From positions 1-10,098 of the forward strand of contig BHEQ01000055.1 in the NCBI GenBank assembly GCA_003864535.1: DNA of 10,098 nucleotides, given 5' to 3'. This DNA is from Gammaproteobacteria bacterium. Lineage in GTDB: Bacteria > Pseudomonadota > Gammaproteobacteria > Cardiobacteriales > Wohlfahrtiimonadaceae. Below the pieces are notes generated by a model that saw only the letters and a list, made by a program, of their open reading frames with translations, ran no database searches and had not been told where the DNA came from. Shown piece by piece: positions 1 to 6,301 of this stretch. A program made the position numbers and the translations under genes. Position 1 is the stretch's first letter; each line of letters opens with the position of its first letter.

Positions 1-74
1 GATTTATTTTTAAATCGTCTACTGAGTCGTTACTAAAAAGTTAGTGACTTTGCCTATTTAAAATCAGATGCTGC

Positions 75-103
75 TTGCTATGTTAAATAATTATTGCTAA
101 TAT
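75..103 (+). promoter_or_regulatory. Candidate sigma-70 promoter overlapping a dyad
   Basis: TTGCTA at 75-80 and TAATAT at 98-103 are separated by 17 bases, the ideal spacing. The -10 hexamer lies inside the 15-bp palindrome at 96-110, so a protein bound there would block polymerase. The predicted RNA would start near 110 and carry a leader of about 165 bases containing the other two dyads. In such AT-rich DNA, chance -10 matches are common, so confidence is low. Confidence 0.35.
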
Positions 104-213
104 TATTAGCTACATGAACACTACAAAAAATAAGTATTTATGCCCTCTTACAGCATAATTCTATTATTTTAGATGACCATGCGGCATATTATTTATAAAT
201 ATTATGATCAATT

Positions 214-241
214 GCTAATAATATTATCTTTTATTATTAGC
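214..241 (+). repeat. Perfect 10-bp inverted repeat, candidate operator or leader hairpin
   Basis: GCTAATAATA (214-223) and TATTATTAGC (232-241) are exact reverse complements around an 8-base loop. The sequence ends 25 bases before the ribosome binding site of the hydrolase gene (AGGAG, 266-270). The left arm repeats the half-site of the dyad at 96-110, which favours a DNA-binding site over an RNA hairpin. No T-run follows, so it is not an intrinsic terminator. Confidence 0.45.
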
Positions 242-276
242 TTATTCCGATATCTCAGTGTAAATAGGAGTTATTT

Positions 277-1377
277 ATGTCTATCTCAAAACAAATCACT
301 CAGATGGTGATCTTGCCATGGTCAAAAGAACGTGCTAATGCATGGTATGCAGAACAAGGCTGGCGCTGTGGCTTCAACTATTTACCGCGAACAGCGGTTA
401 ATTGGACTGATATTTGGCAGGCACAAACATTTGATGCTAAAACAATTCATCAGGAGCTTAAGTGGGCTCAGGATATTGGTTATAATACACTACGAATTAA
501 TCTTCCCTTTATTGTCTGGCAAGATGATCGAGACGGGTTAATATCAAGAATAGATCAATTTCTAGCTATTGCAGCAGAGAATGCTATCAAAGTGATGTTG
601 ACACTATTTGATGACTGTGGATTTTCTGGTGATGAGCCTTACCTAGGGCAACAAAAAGCACCCATTGCTGGGCAGCACAATAGTCAAGCTGCAGCAAGCC
701 CAGGTCGCCAAAAAGTTATTAATACTGATTTTTGGTTAGAATTAGAGCGTTATACTACGGATATAATTAGCTCTTTTCGTGATGACACGCGTATTTTATT
801 ATGGGATCTTTATAATGAACCTGGTAATTGCGGCATCTTTGTTGGTCTTGAAGAGACGCAATTTGATAAGATCTTAGAAATACACGCATTAGAACTGATG
901 AAGCTCTCTTTTACTTGGGCGCGTCAAGTCAACCCAAGCCAACCACTTACCGTCGGCGCATGGCATTTGCCTTTAGAAGATCAAACGACCGATTTATTCT
1001 TTAATCATCCAATTGATATTGCAGCTATTGAGCTCTCAGATGTCATTAGTTTTCATGCATATGCGGCAACGCCTAAAGTCTTACAAATAATTAAAGTCTT
1101 ACAAAAACATCAGCGTCCAGTGTTATGTACAGAATGGCTAGCACGGCATATTGGAAGCACTATAACTGAGCAGTTACCTGTATTTAATGCTTTAAATGTC
1201 GCATGTTATCAGTGGGGATTTGTAAAAGGAAAAACACAAACGCACCTTCCGTGGCCCGTGATCATGAAGCGTCAAAATTATGCACACCTTTGGTTTCATG
1301 ATGTGCTAGATGAACACGGTATTCCATTTAATCAAGAAGAAATAGAGCTTGTTAAGAAATTAACTAAATTGAAATAA
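277..1377 (+). CDS. Cytoplasmic clan GH-A (GH5-like) glycoside hydrolase
   Basis: The 366-residue protein has the hallmarks of a clan GH-A (beta/alpha)8-barrel glycosidase. WDLYNEP (176-182) carries the expected acid/base Glu181. TEW (285-287) after a buried strand carries the expected nucleophile Glu286. Arg73 (TLRIN), His260/Tyr262 (SFHAY) and Trp313 sit where active-site residues of this clan usually lie. The start has a strong AGGAG (266-270) six bases upstream. There is no signal peptide, so it acts in the cytosol on imported substrate. The symporter gene follows 47 bases later on the same strand, probably co-transcribed. Relatives I recall are annotated loosely as cellulase or 1,4-beta-xylanase, with poorly defined activity. 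The specificity (beta-mannoside, glucoside, xyloside or other) cannot be read from sequence. The fold and retaining mechanism are well supported; the substrate is not. Confidence 0.9.
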   Translation: MSISKQITQMVILPWSKERANAWYAEQGWRCGFNYLPRTAVNWTDIWQAQTFDAKTIHQELKWAQDIGYNTLRINLPFIVWQDDRDGLISRIDQFLAIAAENAIKVMLTLFDDCGFSGDEPYLGQQKAPIAGQHNSQAAASPGRQKVINTDFWLELERYTTDIISSFRDDTRILLWDLYNEPGNCGIFVGLEETQFDKILEIHALELMKLSFTWARQVNPSQPLTVGAWHLPLEDQTTDLFFNHPIDIAAIELSDVISFHAYAATPKVLQIIKVLQKHQRPVLCTEWLARHIGSTITEQLPVFNALNVACYQWGFVKGKTQTHLPWPVIMKRQNYAHLWFHDVLDEHGIPFNQEEIELVKKLTKLK

Positions 1378-1424
1378 TAATATTTTAAAGAATTATTGAT
1401 AAATCATAAAATGAAGAGGTTGCT

Positions 1425-2777
1425 ATGTCAAAAACAATGAAAATTCCCTCACGCGAATTAGTATCCTATTTTGGATACGGGCTTGGGCAATGTTTCGGAT
1501 TTGGATTATTTGGAGCATTTATTAATTACTTTTATACCGATGTAATGGGAATATCAGCCGTAACAGCGAGTACTATTTTTTTAATTGCACGTGTATGGGA
1601 TGCTGTAAATGATCCAATTATTGCTGGAATTATGGACACCGTTCGATCACGATTTGGTAAATTTAGGCATTACCTATTATTTACCCCTTTTTTAATCACT
1701 TTGGTAACAATTGCTTCTTTTTATAATATCGAAGCAAGTATGACTACTAAAATAATTTATGCTGGTGCAACGTATATTTTTTGGGGGACGTTATATTCTA
1801 TTTCTGATATCCCTTTTTGGGCGATCTCGTCCGTGATGAGCTCAGAACCTAAAGAACGTGCTAAAGCTGTTACCTGTGCGATGTTAGGGGTTAATGCTGG
1901 GATTTCAGGTGCATCTATTATATTTCCTAAGTTGACCACTTTTTTTGCAGTTTATTCACCTAATGATAAAGGTTATCTTTATGCAACGATTACGCTCACT
2001 TTACTAGGTCTCCCCCTTATGATAAATGGTTTTTTACAGATAAAAGAGCGTGTTGTACCAAGTGAAGATAAAATCACACTCAGAGATACTATGAATAATA
2101 TTCGGCATAATCGACCGCTTTTTCTTATCTTAGGTGCTTTCTTTTTTACATGCTTACACAATATCGCCGCAGGAATTTATATTTATTTTTTCACATATAA
2201 TTTAGGTAATGCTGGGTTGCAAGTCACTATTGGTATGATCGGGTTTGGCGCAGCAATGCTATGTTTCATCACACCAGTATTGACAAACTATTTTAGAAAA
2301 CGCAGTTTGTTTATTGTGCTGTGCTTATTAGATTGTATTGTCCGCGTTATTTTATGGTTTAGCGGTTACGACAGCCTCTGGTTAATGTTTGGATTGCTTG
2401 GAATGAGCGCGTTATTTGTCACGATGAGTAATGTTTTAACCTCTGCAATGATTGTTGACACCATTGAGTATGCAGAATTTAAAACACACAAACGCTGTGC
2501 AGCAATTACTTTTTCTGGGCAAACTTTTACGGGGAAAATGGCTGTAGCTGTTGGCGGTGCGCTAGTAGGTATTTTTCTAACACTGATTCACTACGTTCCT
2601 CAAGCAGAGGTACAAGATGAGGGAGTATTACGTGGCTTATTCTTTGCTGTGAGTTTATTGCCCGCGATTGGTTCTTTAATTCGTATTGGCTTTATCTGGT
2701 TTTTTGATTTTACTGAAGATAAGCATGCTGAAGTATTAGAAATATTAAAACAACGTAAACAGGATATTAGCCATTAA
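1425..2777 (+). CDS. GPH-family cation:sugar symporter
   Basis: This 450-residue, very hydrophobic protein has about 12 predicted membrane segments and belongs to the glycoside-pentoside-hexuronide:cation symporter family (relatives of MelB, UidB and XynB). The family signature is at about 55-85: ARVWDAVNDP, then GIMDTVRSRFGKFR, containing Asp59, Asn62 and Asp63, which in MelB-like proteins lie in the cation/sugar site region. The second-half hallmark DTIEYAEFKTHKR (345-357) is also present. Length is normal for the family. The start is preceded by AGAGG (1415-1419) at five bases. It follows the hydrolase gene after 47 bases with no terminator, so the two likely form an operon. In that case it imports the hydrolase's glycoside across the inner membrane with Na+ or H+. 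The actual sugar is unknown. Confidence 0.93.
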   Translation: MSKTMKIPSRELVSYFGYGLGQCFGFGLFGAFINYFYTDVMGISAVTASTIFLIARVWDAVNDPIIAGIMDTVRSRFGKFRHYLLFTPFLITLVTIASFYNIEASMTTKIIYAGATYIFWGTLYSISDIPFWAISSVMSSEPKERAKAVTCAMLGVNAGISGASIIFPKLTTFFAVYSPNDKGYLYATITLTLLGLPLMINGFLQIKERVVPSEDKITLRDTMNNIRHNRPLFLILGAFFFTCLHNIAAGIYIYFFTYNLGNAGLQVTIGMIGFGAAMLCFITPVLTNYFRKRSLFIVLCLLDCIVRVILWFSGYDSLWLMFGLLGMSALFVTMSNVLTSAMIVDTIEYAEFKTHKRCAAITFSGQTFTGKMAVAVGGALVGIFLTLIHYVPQAEVQDEGVLRGLFFAVSLLPAIGSLIRIGFIWFFDFTEDKHAEVLEILKQRKQDISH

Positions 2778-2806
2778 ATTAGAAAAAATTTCTGTGTTAT
2801 TATGCT

Positions 2807-2846
2807 ATAAATCCGAGTATTTTTAATTTCTTATACTTGGATTTAT
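2807..2846. terminator. Hairpin between convergent symporter and LacI genes
   Basis: AAATCCGAGTAT (2809-2820) pairs with ATACTTGGATTT (2833-2844) with a single G-T wobble on the plus strand, and two further A-T pairs extend it to 2807-2846. The loop is 12 bases and contains the LacI stop codon (2823-2825), so the right arm lies inside the last LacI codons. The stem could serve transcripts from both sides, but neither side has a clear T-run directly after it. Intrinsic termination is plausible rather than proven. Confidence 0.4.
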
Positions 2847-3845
2847 TGTCGTTGAATCTCTTATTTTAAGCTTTCCTGCCATACGAACTTGAGTGGCGGT
2901 ATTCTCTTTTTTGCATAAATATTCAACCGCCATTTTCCCAAGCTCGGCATAAGGTAGCTTAATGCTACTTAACTTAGGCGTTAGTTGCTTAGAAATTTTA
3001 AAATCATCGTAACCTGCGACTAAAATATCCAGAGGCACATTAACTCCAGATTGAGCAAGGGCTTGATAGCAACCAATAACCATCCAATCGCTACAACAAA
3101 AAATCGCATCAGGTGGCGATTTTAAGTTTATGAGCTTGAGCGTTGCTGTGTAGGCTTGTTCAATTGACCAATTTGCAGAAATAATTAGCTCAGGATCAAT
3201 CATTCGCCCAACATAGTTTAAAGCATCGGTATAGCCACCTAGGCGTTCAATACTAGCTTCCATCCAACTCTCCCCCGTAATAAGTGCAATTCTTTGTGCG
3301 CCTTGTTCGATTAAATGCTGTGTAACTTGATAGGCATTACCTCGATCATCGGGTAAAAAAACAGGTAATCGGGGAAAAGCAGGGTCATAATTATTGAGCA
3401 AAACAACAGGAGCAAGTGCTTTAGAGAACGGTTTAAAGTCAAAAACTCTCGTGATACAAGATGCCACGATAATCCCTTGGCAGGAGCTTTGATTAAGTTC
3501 ATAAATAATTCGCTTTATCAACTCAACGTCATCAATATAATCATAAATTGTAAGTAATATATCATTTGACCACGCCGCTTCCTGTGCTTCTTGAAGTGCA
3601 CAAACAAAAGGATCATAAACAGGTAACGAATTAATTAATAGCGCAATATGCCCTTTGGAATCAGGATAATGATGAGTGGGTAGTTTGCTATAACCTAGAT
3701 TAATTGCTGAATCAAGAACACGCCTGCGCGTATCATCGCTTAATCTAATATTTTTAGATTGATTTAAAACCAGCGAAACAGTTGCTTGAGAGACACCAGC
3801 ATTCTGAGCAATGTCGGTCATAGTGACTTTATTTTTTTTTTTCAT
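2823..3845 (-). CDS. LacI/GalR-family transcriptional regulator
   Basis: From the ATG at 3845 the protein is 340 residues, normal for the family. The N-terminal helix-turn-helix is clear: VTMTDIAQNAGVS (7-19) followed by the recognition helix QATVSLVLN (20-28). A periplasmic-binding-protein-like effector domain follows, with the usual landmarks PDDRGNAYQVTQHLIEQGAQRIALITG and CCSDWMVIG, then VPLDILVAGYDD. A longer reading starts at TTG 3866 and adds seven residues. The ATG better matches the usual family start, although neither has a good ribosome binding site. The segment after LGY (53-66) lacks the usual hinge-helix pattern (ARSL-like). An 11-A run follows the start codon. It is convergent with the hydrolase-symporter pair and is the likely local regulator of those genes. 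The inducer is unknown. Confidence 0.93.
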   Translation of the reverse strand: MKKKNKVTMTDIAQNAGVSQATVSLVLNQSKNIRLSDDTRRRVLDSAINLGYSKLPTHHYPDSKGHIALLINSLPVYDPFVCALQEAQEAAWSNDILLTIYDYIDDVELIKRIIYELNQSSCQGIIVASCITRVFDFKPFSKALAPVVLLNNYDPAFPRLPVFLPDDRGNAYQVTQHLIEQGAQRIALITGESWMEASIERLGGYTDALNYVGRMIDPELIISANWSIEQAYTATLKLINLKSPPDAIFCCSDWMVIGCYQALAQSGVNVPLDILVAGYDDFKISKQLTPKLSSIKLPYAELGKMAVEYLCKKENTATQVRMAGKLKIRDSTTINPSIRN

Positions 3846-4009
3846 AAGAGAGAGTATAAATTCCAATAATTTTCATTAGTACAATGCGAGATGTGTATTA
3901 TGCCAAACTGATTCATATTGCATCTAGTTATTAGTCTTATTAATCAAAAATATTTGGTCTCACAAAAAAGTTCTTACTTGATGGGACTTCTATTAATTAG
4001 ATTTTTCAG

Positions 4010-4031
4010 GGCTTGTGATTTTATTAAAAGC
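4010..4031 (+). repeat. 22-bp repeated motif, copy 1 (before the GAF gene)
   Basis: This copy starts GGCTTGTGAT and ends TTATTAAAAGC. It matches 20 of 22 positions with 7386-7407, and both copies have AGATTT a few bases earlier. It lies 36 bases before a consensus -35 hexamer. It partly resembles a CRP-type site (TGTGA, six bases, TAAAA), but the second half is poor. Confidence 0.45.
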
Positions 4032-4066
4032 GCGTAACGCAGAAAAAGCAATTTATAGATGTGTCC

Positions 4067-4095
4067 TTGACAGCCATTTTAAAACACCTTACTCT
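4067..4095 (+). promoter_or_regulatory. Candidate sigma-70 promoter for the GAF/importer genes
   Basis: TTGACA at 4067-4072 is a perfect -35 consensus. Seventeen bases later TACTCT (4090-4095) keeps only the first, second and last bases of the -10 consensus. Transcription would start near 4102. That lies upstream of the ATG at 4130 but downstream of the GTG at 4061, so this promoter, if real, excludes the longer GAF reading frame. Confidence 0.4.
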
Positions 4096-4129
4096 CGATT
4101 CATTTTTCGCAATCAATGAGAGATATCAT

Positions 4130-4567
4130 ATGAAAACTTCTTCAAATTTAGCGGTTTTTGAGGAATTAGCCTTAGAAATAAAACAAATTGTTGGATACAA
4201 GCTCATTACATTTTCTATCATTATCAATGATGGAACACAAGTTGAGAGAGTTTACACAAATAATGCTGAAGTTTATCCAATCACAGGCATTAAACCGATT
4301 TTAAATGATGCGTGGACAGACCAAGTGATTGGTCAGGGTAAAACATATTTAGCGAGCACAGCTCAAGAGATGCTACCTTTTTTCCCTGATCTTGAAACAA
4401 TTAAAAGTCTTGGTTTAGGCTCTGTTATTAATATGCCAATTAGCATTGATAATAAAGTTGTAGGGACGGTTAATATTTTAGATGCCGAAGGTGTTTATCA
4501 AGCAGAAGATGTTGTTAAAATGCAAACATTGCTCCCTAAAATAATTAATATGCTTAAATTCATATGA
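4130..4567 (+). CDS. Small stand-alone GAF-domain protein
   Basis: The 145-residue product is essentially one GAF domain. An N-terminal helix (NLAVFEELALEIKQIVG) leads into alternating strands (YKLITFSIII), and the typical GAF close follows: LGLGSVINMPI, then VVGTVNILDAEGVYQ. GAF domains bind small ligands such as cyclic nucleotides, amino acids or haem. No output domain (kinase, cyclase, helix-turn-helix) is attached. It contains no cysteine, which argues against free methionine-R-sulfoxide reductase, a GAF enzyme that uses cysteines. The frame is open from a GTG at 4061, but ATG 4130 has GAGAG (4118-4122) seven bases upstream and starts at the domain, so I prefer it. The solute-binding protein gene follows 84 bases later on the same strand, suggesting a role linked to the imported ligand. 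Its biochemical function is unknown. Confidence 0.85.
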   Translation: MKTSSNLAVFEELALEIKQIVGYKLITFSIIINDGTQVERVYTNNAEVYPITGIKPILNDAWTDQVIGQGKTYLASTAQEMLPFFPDLETIKSLGLGSVINMPISIDNKVVGTVNILDAEGVYQAEDVVKMQTLLPKIINMLKFI

Positions 4568-4604
4568 ATAATAATGTAAATAATAATATGGTATCAGCTA
4601 AAAA

Positions 4605-4620
4605 GCACAAATAAATGTGC
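4605..4620 (+). other. Small hairpin in the leader of the binding-protein gene
   Basis: GCACA (4605-4609) and TGTGC (4616-4620) can pair around a six-base loop in the 84-base gap between the GAF and solute-binding-protein genes, 17 bases before the ribosome binding site of the latter (AAGAGGA, 4637-4643). No T-run follows. In ABC operons such stems can mark RNA processing or stabilisation upstream of the abundant binding-protein message, but five base pairs is weak. Confidence 0.25.
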
Positions 4621-4651
4621 CCATGATAATCAACAAAAGAGGAATCATCAC

Positions 4652-6286
4652 ATGTTAAATATGACCGTGGCAATAACGCCTAGAAAATCTTTAAAGCACA
4701 GGTTTGTACGCTGTGGACTTGCATTTATTCTGAGCTTATCCGTATCAGTATTGATATCAGTACCAGCCTTAGCACTGACACCGAAAGATACTTTGGTGAT
4801 AGGCAAAAATATTGAAGATATTGTTGCGCTTGATCCAGCTGAGGCCTATGAGTTTTCAAGTGGTGAAATAGTCAAAAATATCTATCAAGGTTTAGTGCAG
4901 TATAATCATGAAGATCCAACGCATGTTATGCCAGATATTGCGAGCAAATGGGAGGTTAGTGCGGATAGTAAAACAATTATATTCACCCTAAACCCAAATA
5001 TAAAATTTGAAAGTGGCAACCTTTTGCGCCCTGAAGATATTATTTTTTCTTTTAAACGCTTGCTTATGCTAAATAAAGCACCTGCTTATATTTTAGCGCA
5101 ATTAGGTTGGGATAAAGATAATATAGAACAAATGGTTAAGAAGGTTGATGACTCACATTTGAGCATCCAGATTAACGCTGATGTCGGAGTTGCATTTGCG
5201 CTTAACGTACTTGCAGCACGCGCAACCTCAGTTGTGGATGAAAAAGTTGTGCGTAAGCAGGCAAAGAATGACGATTATGGGAATGCCTACTTAAATCAGA
5301 AATCAGCAGGATCAGGACCATATAAATTAAGTATTTTTAAGCCTAAAGAGGCGGTATTTTTGCAAGCTAATCCACATGCAATGCCTGCGCCTAAATTAGC
5401 TAAAGTGTTGATTAAAAATATTCCAGAACCATCGGCGCAACGTTTAATTCTTGAGTCAGGTGATATTGATATTGCGCGTAATTTAGGCTCAGATCAAATT
5501 GCCGCGATTAAGAAAAATCCTGCTTTAAAAGTAGAAGTTTATCCACAATCTGCGATACATTTCATTGCATTTAATCAAAAAATGCCCGCCTTACAAAATC
5601 CTGCATTTTGGGAGGCTGCGCGTTATTTAATTGATTATAAAGGAATATCAGAAAATATTGCCCATGATAATATGCGGATTCATCAAGCTTTTTTACCTGT
5701 TGGATTTCAAGGTGCATTACTTGAGACGCCATTTAGTTTTCAACCTGAAAAAGCGCAACAAATTCTTGAAAATGCAGGCATTAAAGACTTAGAAATAACT
5801 TTGGATGTTATTAATTCTGCGCTGTTTATGGATATGGCACAATCTATTCAAGCCTCATTTGCACAAGCTGGGATTAAACTTAAATTAAATCCAGCGACCG
5901 CAAGTCAGGTTATTACGCGTTATCGCGCCCGCCGTCATGAGGGAATTTTATTATATTGGGCCCCTGATTTTTTTGATCCACATGCGAATGCAAAAGCATT
6001 TACTTACAATGTAAATAATGCGGATGATCAATATCAAAGCACCGCTTCATGGCGCAATGCCTGGTTAATTCCTGAGTTATCAAAACTAACCACTCAAGCA
6101 TTGCAGGAAAAAGATCCTGAGCTGCGTACAAAAATGTATCAAACCTTGCAACAAGACTTTCAAAAAAGCTCACCGATTGTGATTGGTTTTCAGGAAGTAA
6201 ATCAAGTTGCAATGGCAAAATCTGTCACGGGTTATATTCATGGCTTAACACCTGATATGGTTTATTTTTATGATGTGACAAAATAA
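4652..6286 (+). CDS. Periplasmic solute-binding protein of a peptide-type ABC importer (SBP family 5)
   Basis: This 544-residue protein has a Sec signal peptide: a basic stretch at 11-20 (RKSLKHRFVR), a hydrophobic core at about 22-37, and a likely cut after ALA (39-41). Cys21 is not in a lipobox (Arg precedes it), so the mature protein should be free in the periplasm. The body has the extended family-5 pattern: IYQGLVQYN (77-85), MPDIASKWEVSADSKTIIFTL (93-113), RPEDIIFSFKR (126-136), SAGSGPYKL (218-226) and WAPDFFDPHANAKAF (436-450). Family members deliver di- or oligopeptides, glutathione, nickel complexes or other small molecules to DppBC-type permeases. The start at 4652 has AAGAGGA eight bases upstream; Met4 is an alternative. 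It heads the permease-ATPase genes. The ligand cannot be inferred; a peptide or amino-acid derivative is the usual case. Confidence 0.94.
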   Translation: MLNMTVAITPRKSLKHRFVRCGLAFILSLSVSVLISVPALALTPKDTLVIGKNIEDIVALDPAEAYEFSSGEIVKNIYQGLVQYNHEDPTHVMPDIASKWEVSADSKTIIFTLNPNIKFESGNLLRPEDIIFSFKRLLMLNKAPAYILAQLGWDKDNIEQMVKKVDDSHLSIQINADVGVAFALNVLAARATSVVDEKVVRKQAKNDDYGNAYLNQKSAGSGPYKLSIFKPKEAVFLQANPHAMPAPKLAKVLIKNIPEPSAQRLILESGDIDIARNLGSDQIAAIKKNPALKVEVYPQSAIHFIAFNQKMPALQNPAFWEAARYLIDYKGISENIAHDNMRIHQAFLPVGFQGALLETPFSFQPEKAQQILENAGIKDLEITLDVINSALFMDMAQSIQASFAQAGIKLKLNPATASQVITRYRARRHEGILLYWAPDFFDPHANAKAFTYNVNNADDQYQSTASWRNAWLIPELSKLTTQALQEKDPELRTKMYQTLQQDFQKSSPIVIGFQEVNQVAMAKSVTGYIHGLTPDMVYFYDVTK

Positions 6287-6301
6287 AACAAGATAAATAA
6301 A

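Larger units (their letters stand above)
1..276 (+). promoter_or_regulatory. Leader of the sugar operon with three inverted repeats
   Basis: This stretch has no convincing gene. Three dyads are visible. At 96-110, GCTAATA and TATTAGC flank one base. At 185-206 there is an 11-bp-arm palindrome with one mismatched pair. At 214-241, GCTAATAATA and TATTATTAGC are perfect 10-bp arms around 8 bases. The first and third share the half-site ATTGCTAATA (93-102 and 211-220). A promoter candidate is TTGCTA (75-80), 17 bases, then TAATAT (98-103), which would put the -10 element inside the first dyad, as expected for repression. The LacI-type gene downstream is the natural candidate to bind here. The 12 codons at 1-36 in frame 1 end in TAA and could be the tail of an upstream gene, but that is too short to support. 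Confidence 0.5.
3846..4129. promoter_or_regulatory. Divergent intergenic region between the LacI and GAF genes
   Basis: About 280 bases separate the two divergent starts and should hold both promoters. For the leftward LacI gene, a CATAAT -10-like hexamer reads on the minus strand near 3897-3902, but I see no good -35. For the rightward gene there is a consensus TTGACA at 4067-4072. The region also holds one copy of a 22-bp sequence (4010-4031) that recurs between the permease genes, and next to it a small palindrome, GCGT-A-ACGC (4032-4040). The GCTAATA dyads found before the hydrolase do not recur here, so there is no sign that the LacI protein represses itself through the same site. Confidence 0.45.

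Noticed and set aside
1..36. Open frame ending in TAA, possible C-terminus of an upstream gene
   Set aside because: Only 11 codons are visible, with no recognisable motif; in AT-rich DNA this occurs by chance.
36..51. Short inverted repeat AAAGT/ACTTT as a terminator of an upstream gene
   Set aside because: The stem is five base pairs and is not followed by a T-run.
332..541. Open frame of 69 codons on plus within the hydrolase gene
   Set aside because: It lies wholly inside a clearly conserved gene in another frame, with no recognisable domain.
1757..2161. Two 60-codon minus-strand frames within the symporter gene
   Set aside because: They are shadows of the symporter, with no ribosome binding site or family features.
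4130..4567. Free methionine-R-sulfoxide reductase
   Set aside because: That GAF enzyme relies on conserved cysteines and this protein has none.
4652..4780. Lipoprotein reading of the binding protein through Cys21
   Set aside because: The residues before Cys21 are Phe-Val-Arg, which is not a lipobox, and a good ALA signal-peptidase I site follows at 39-41.
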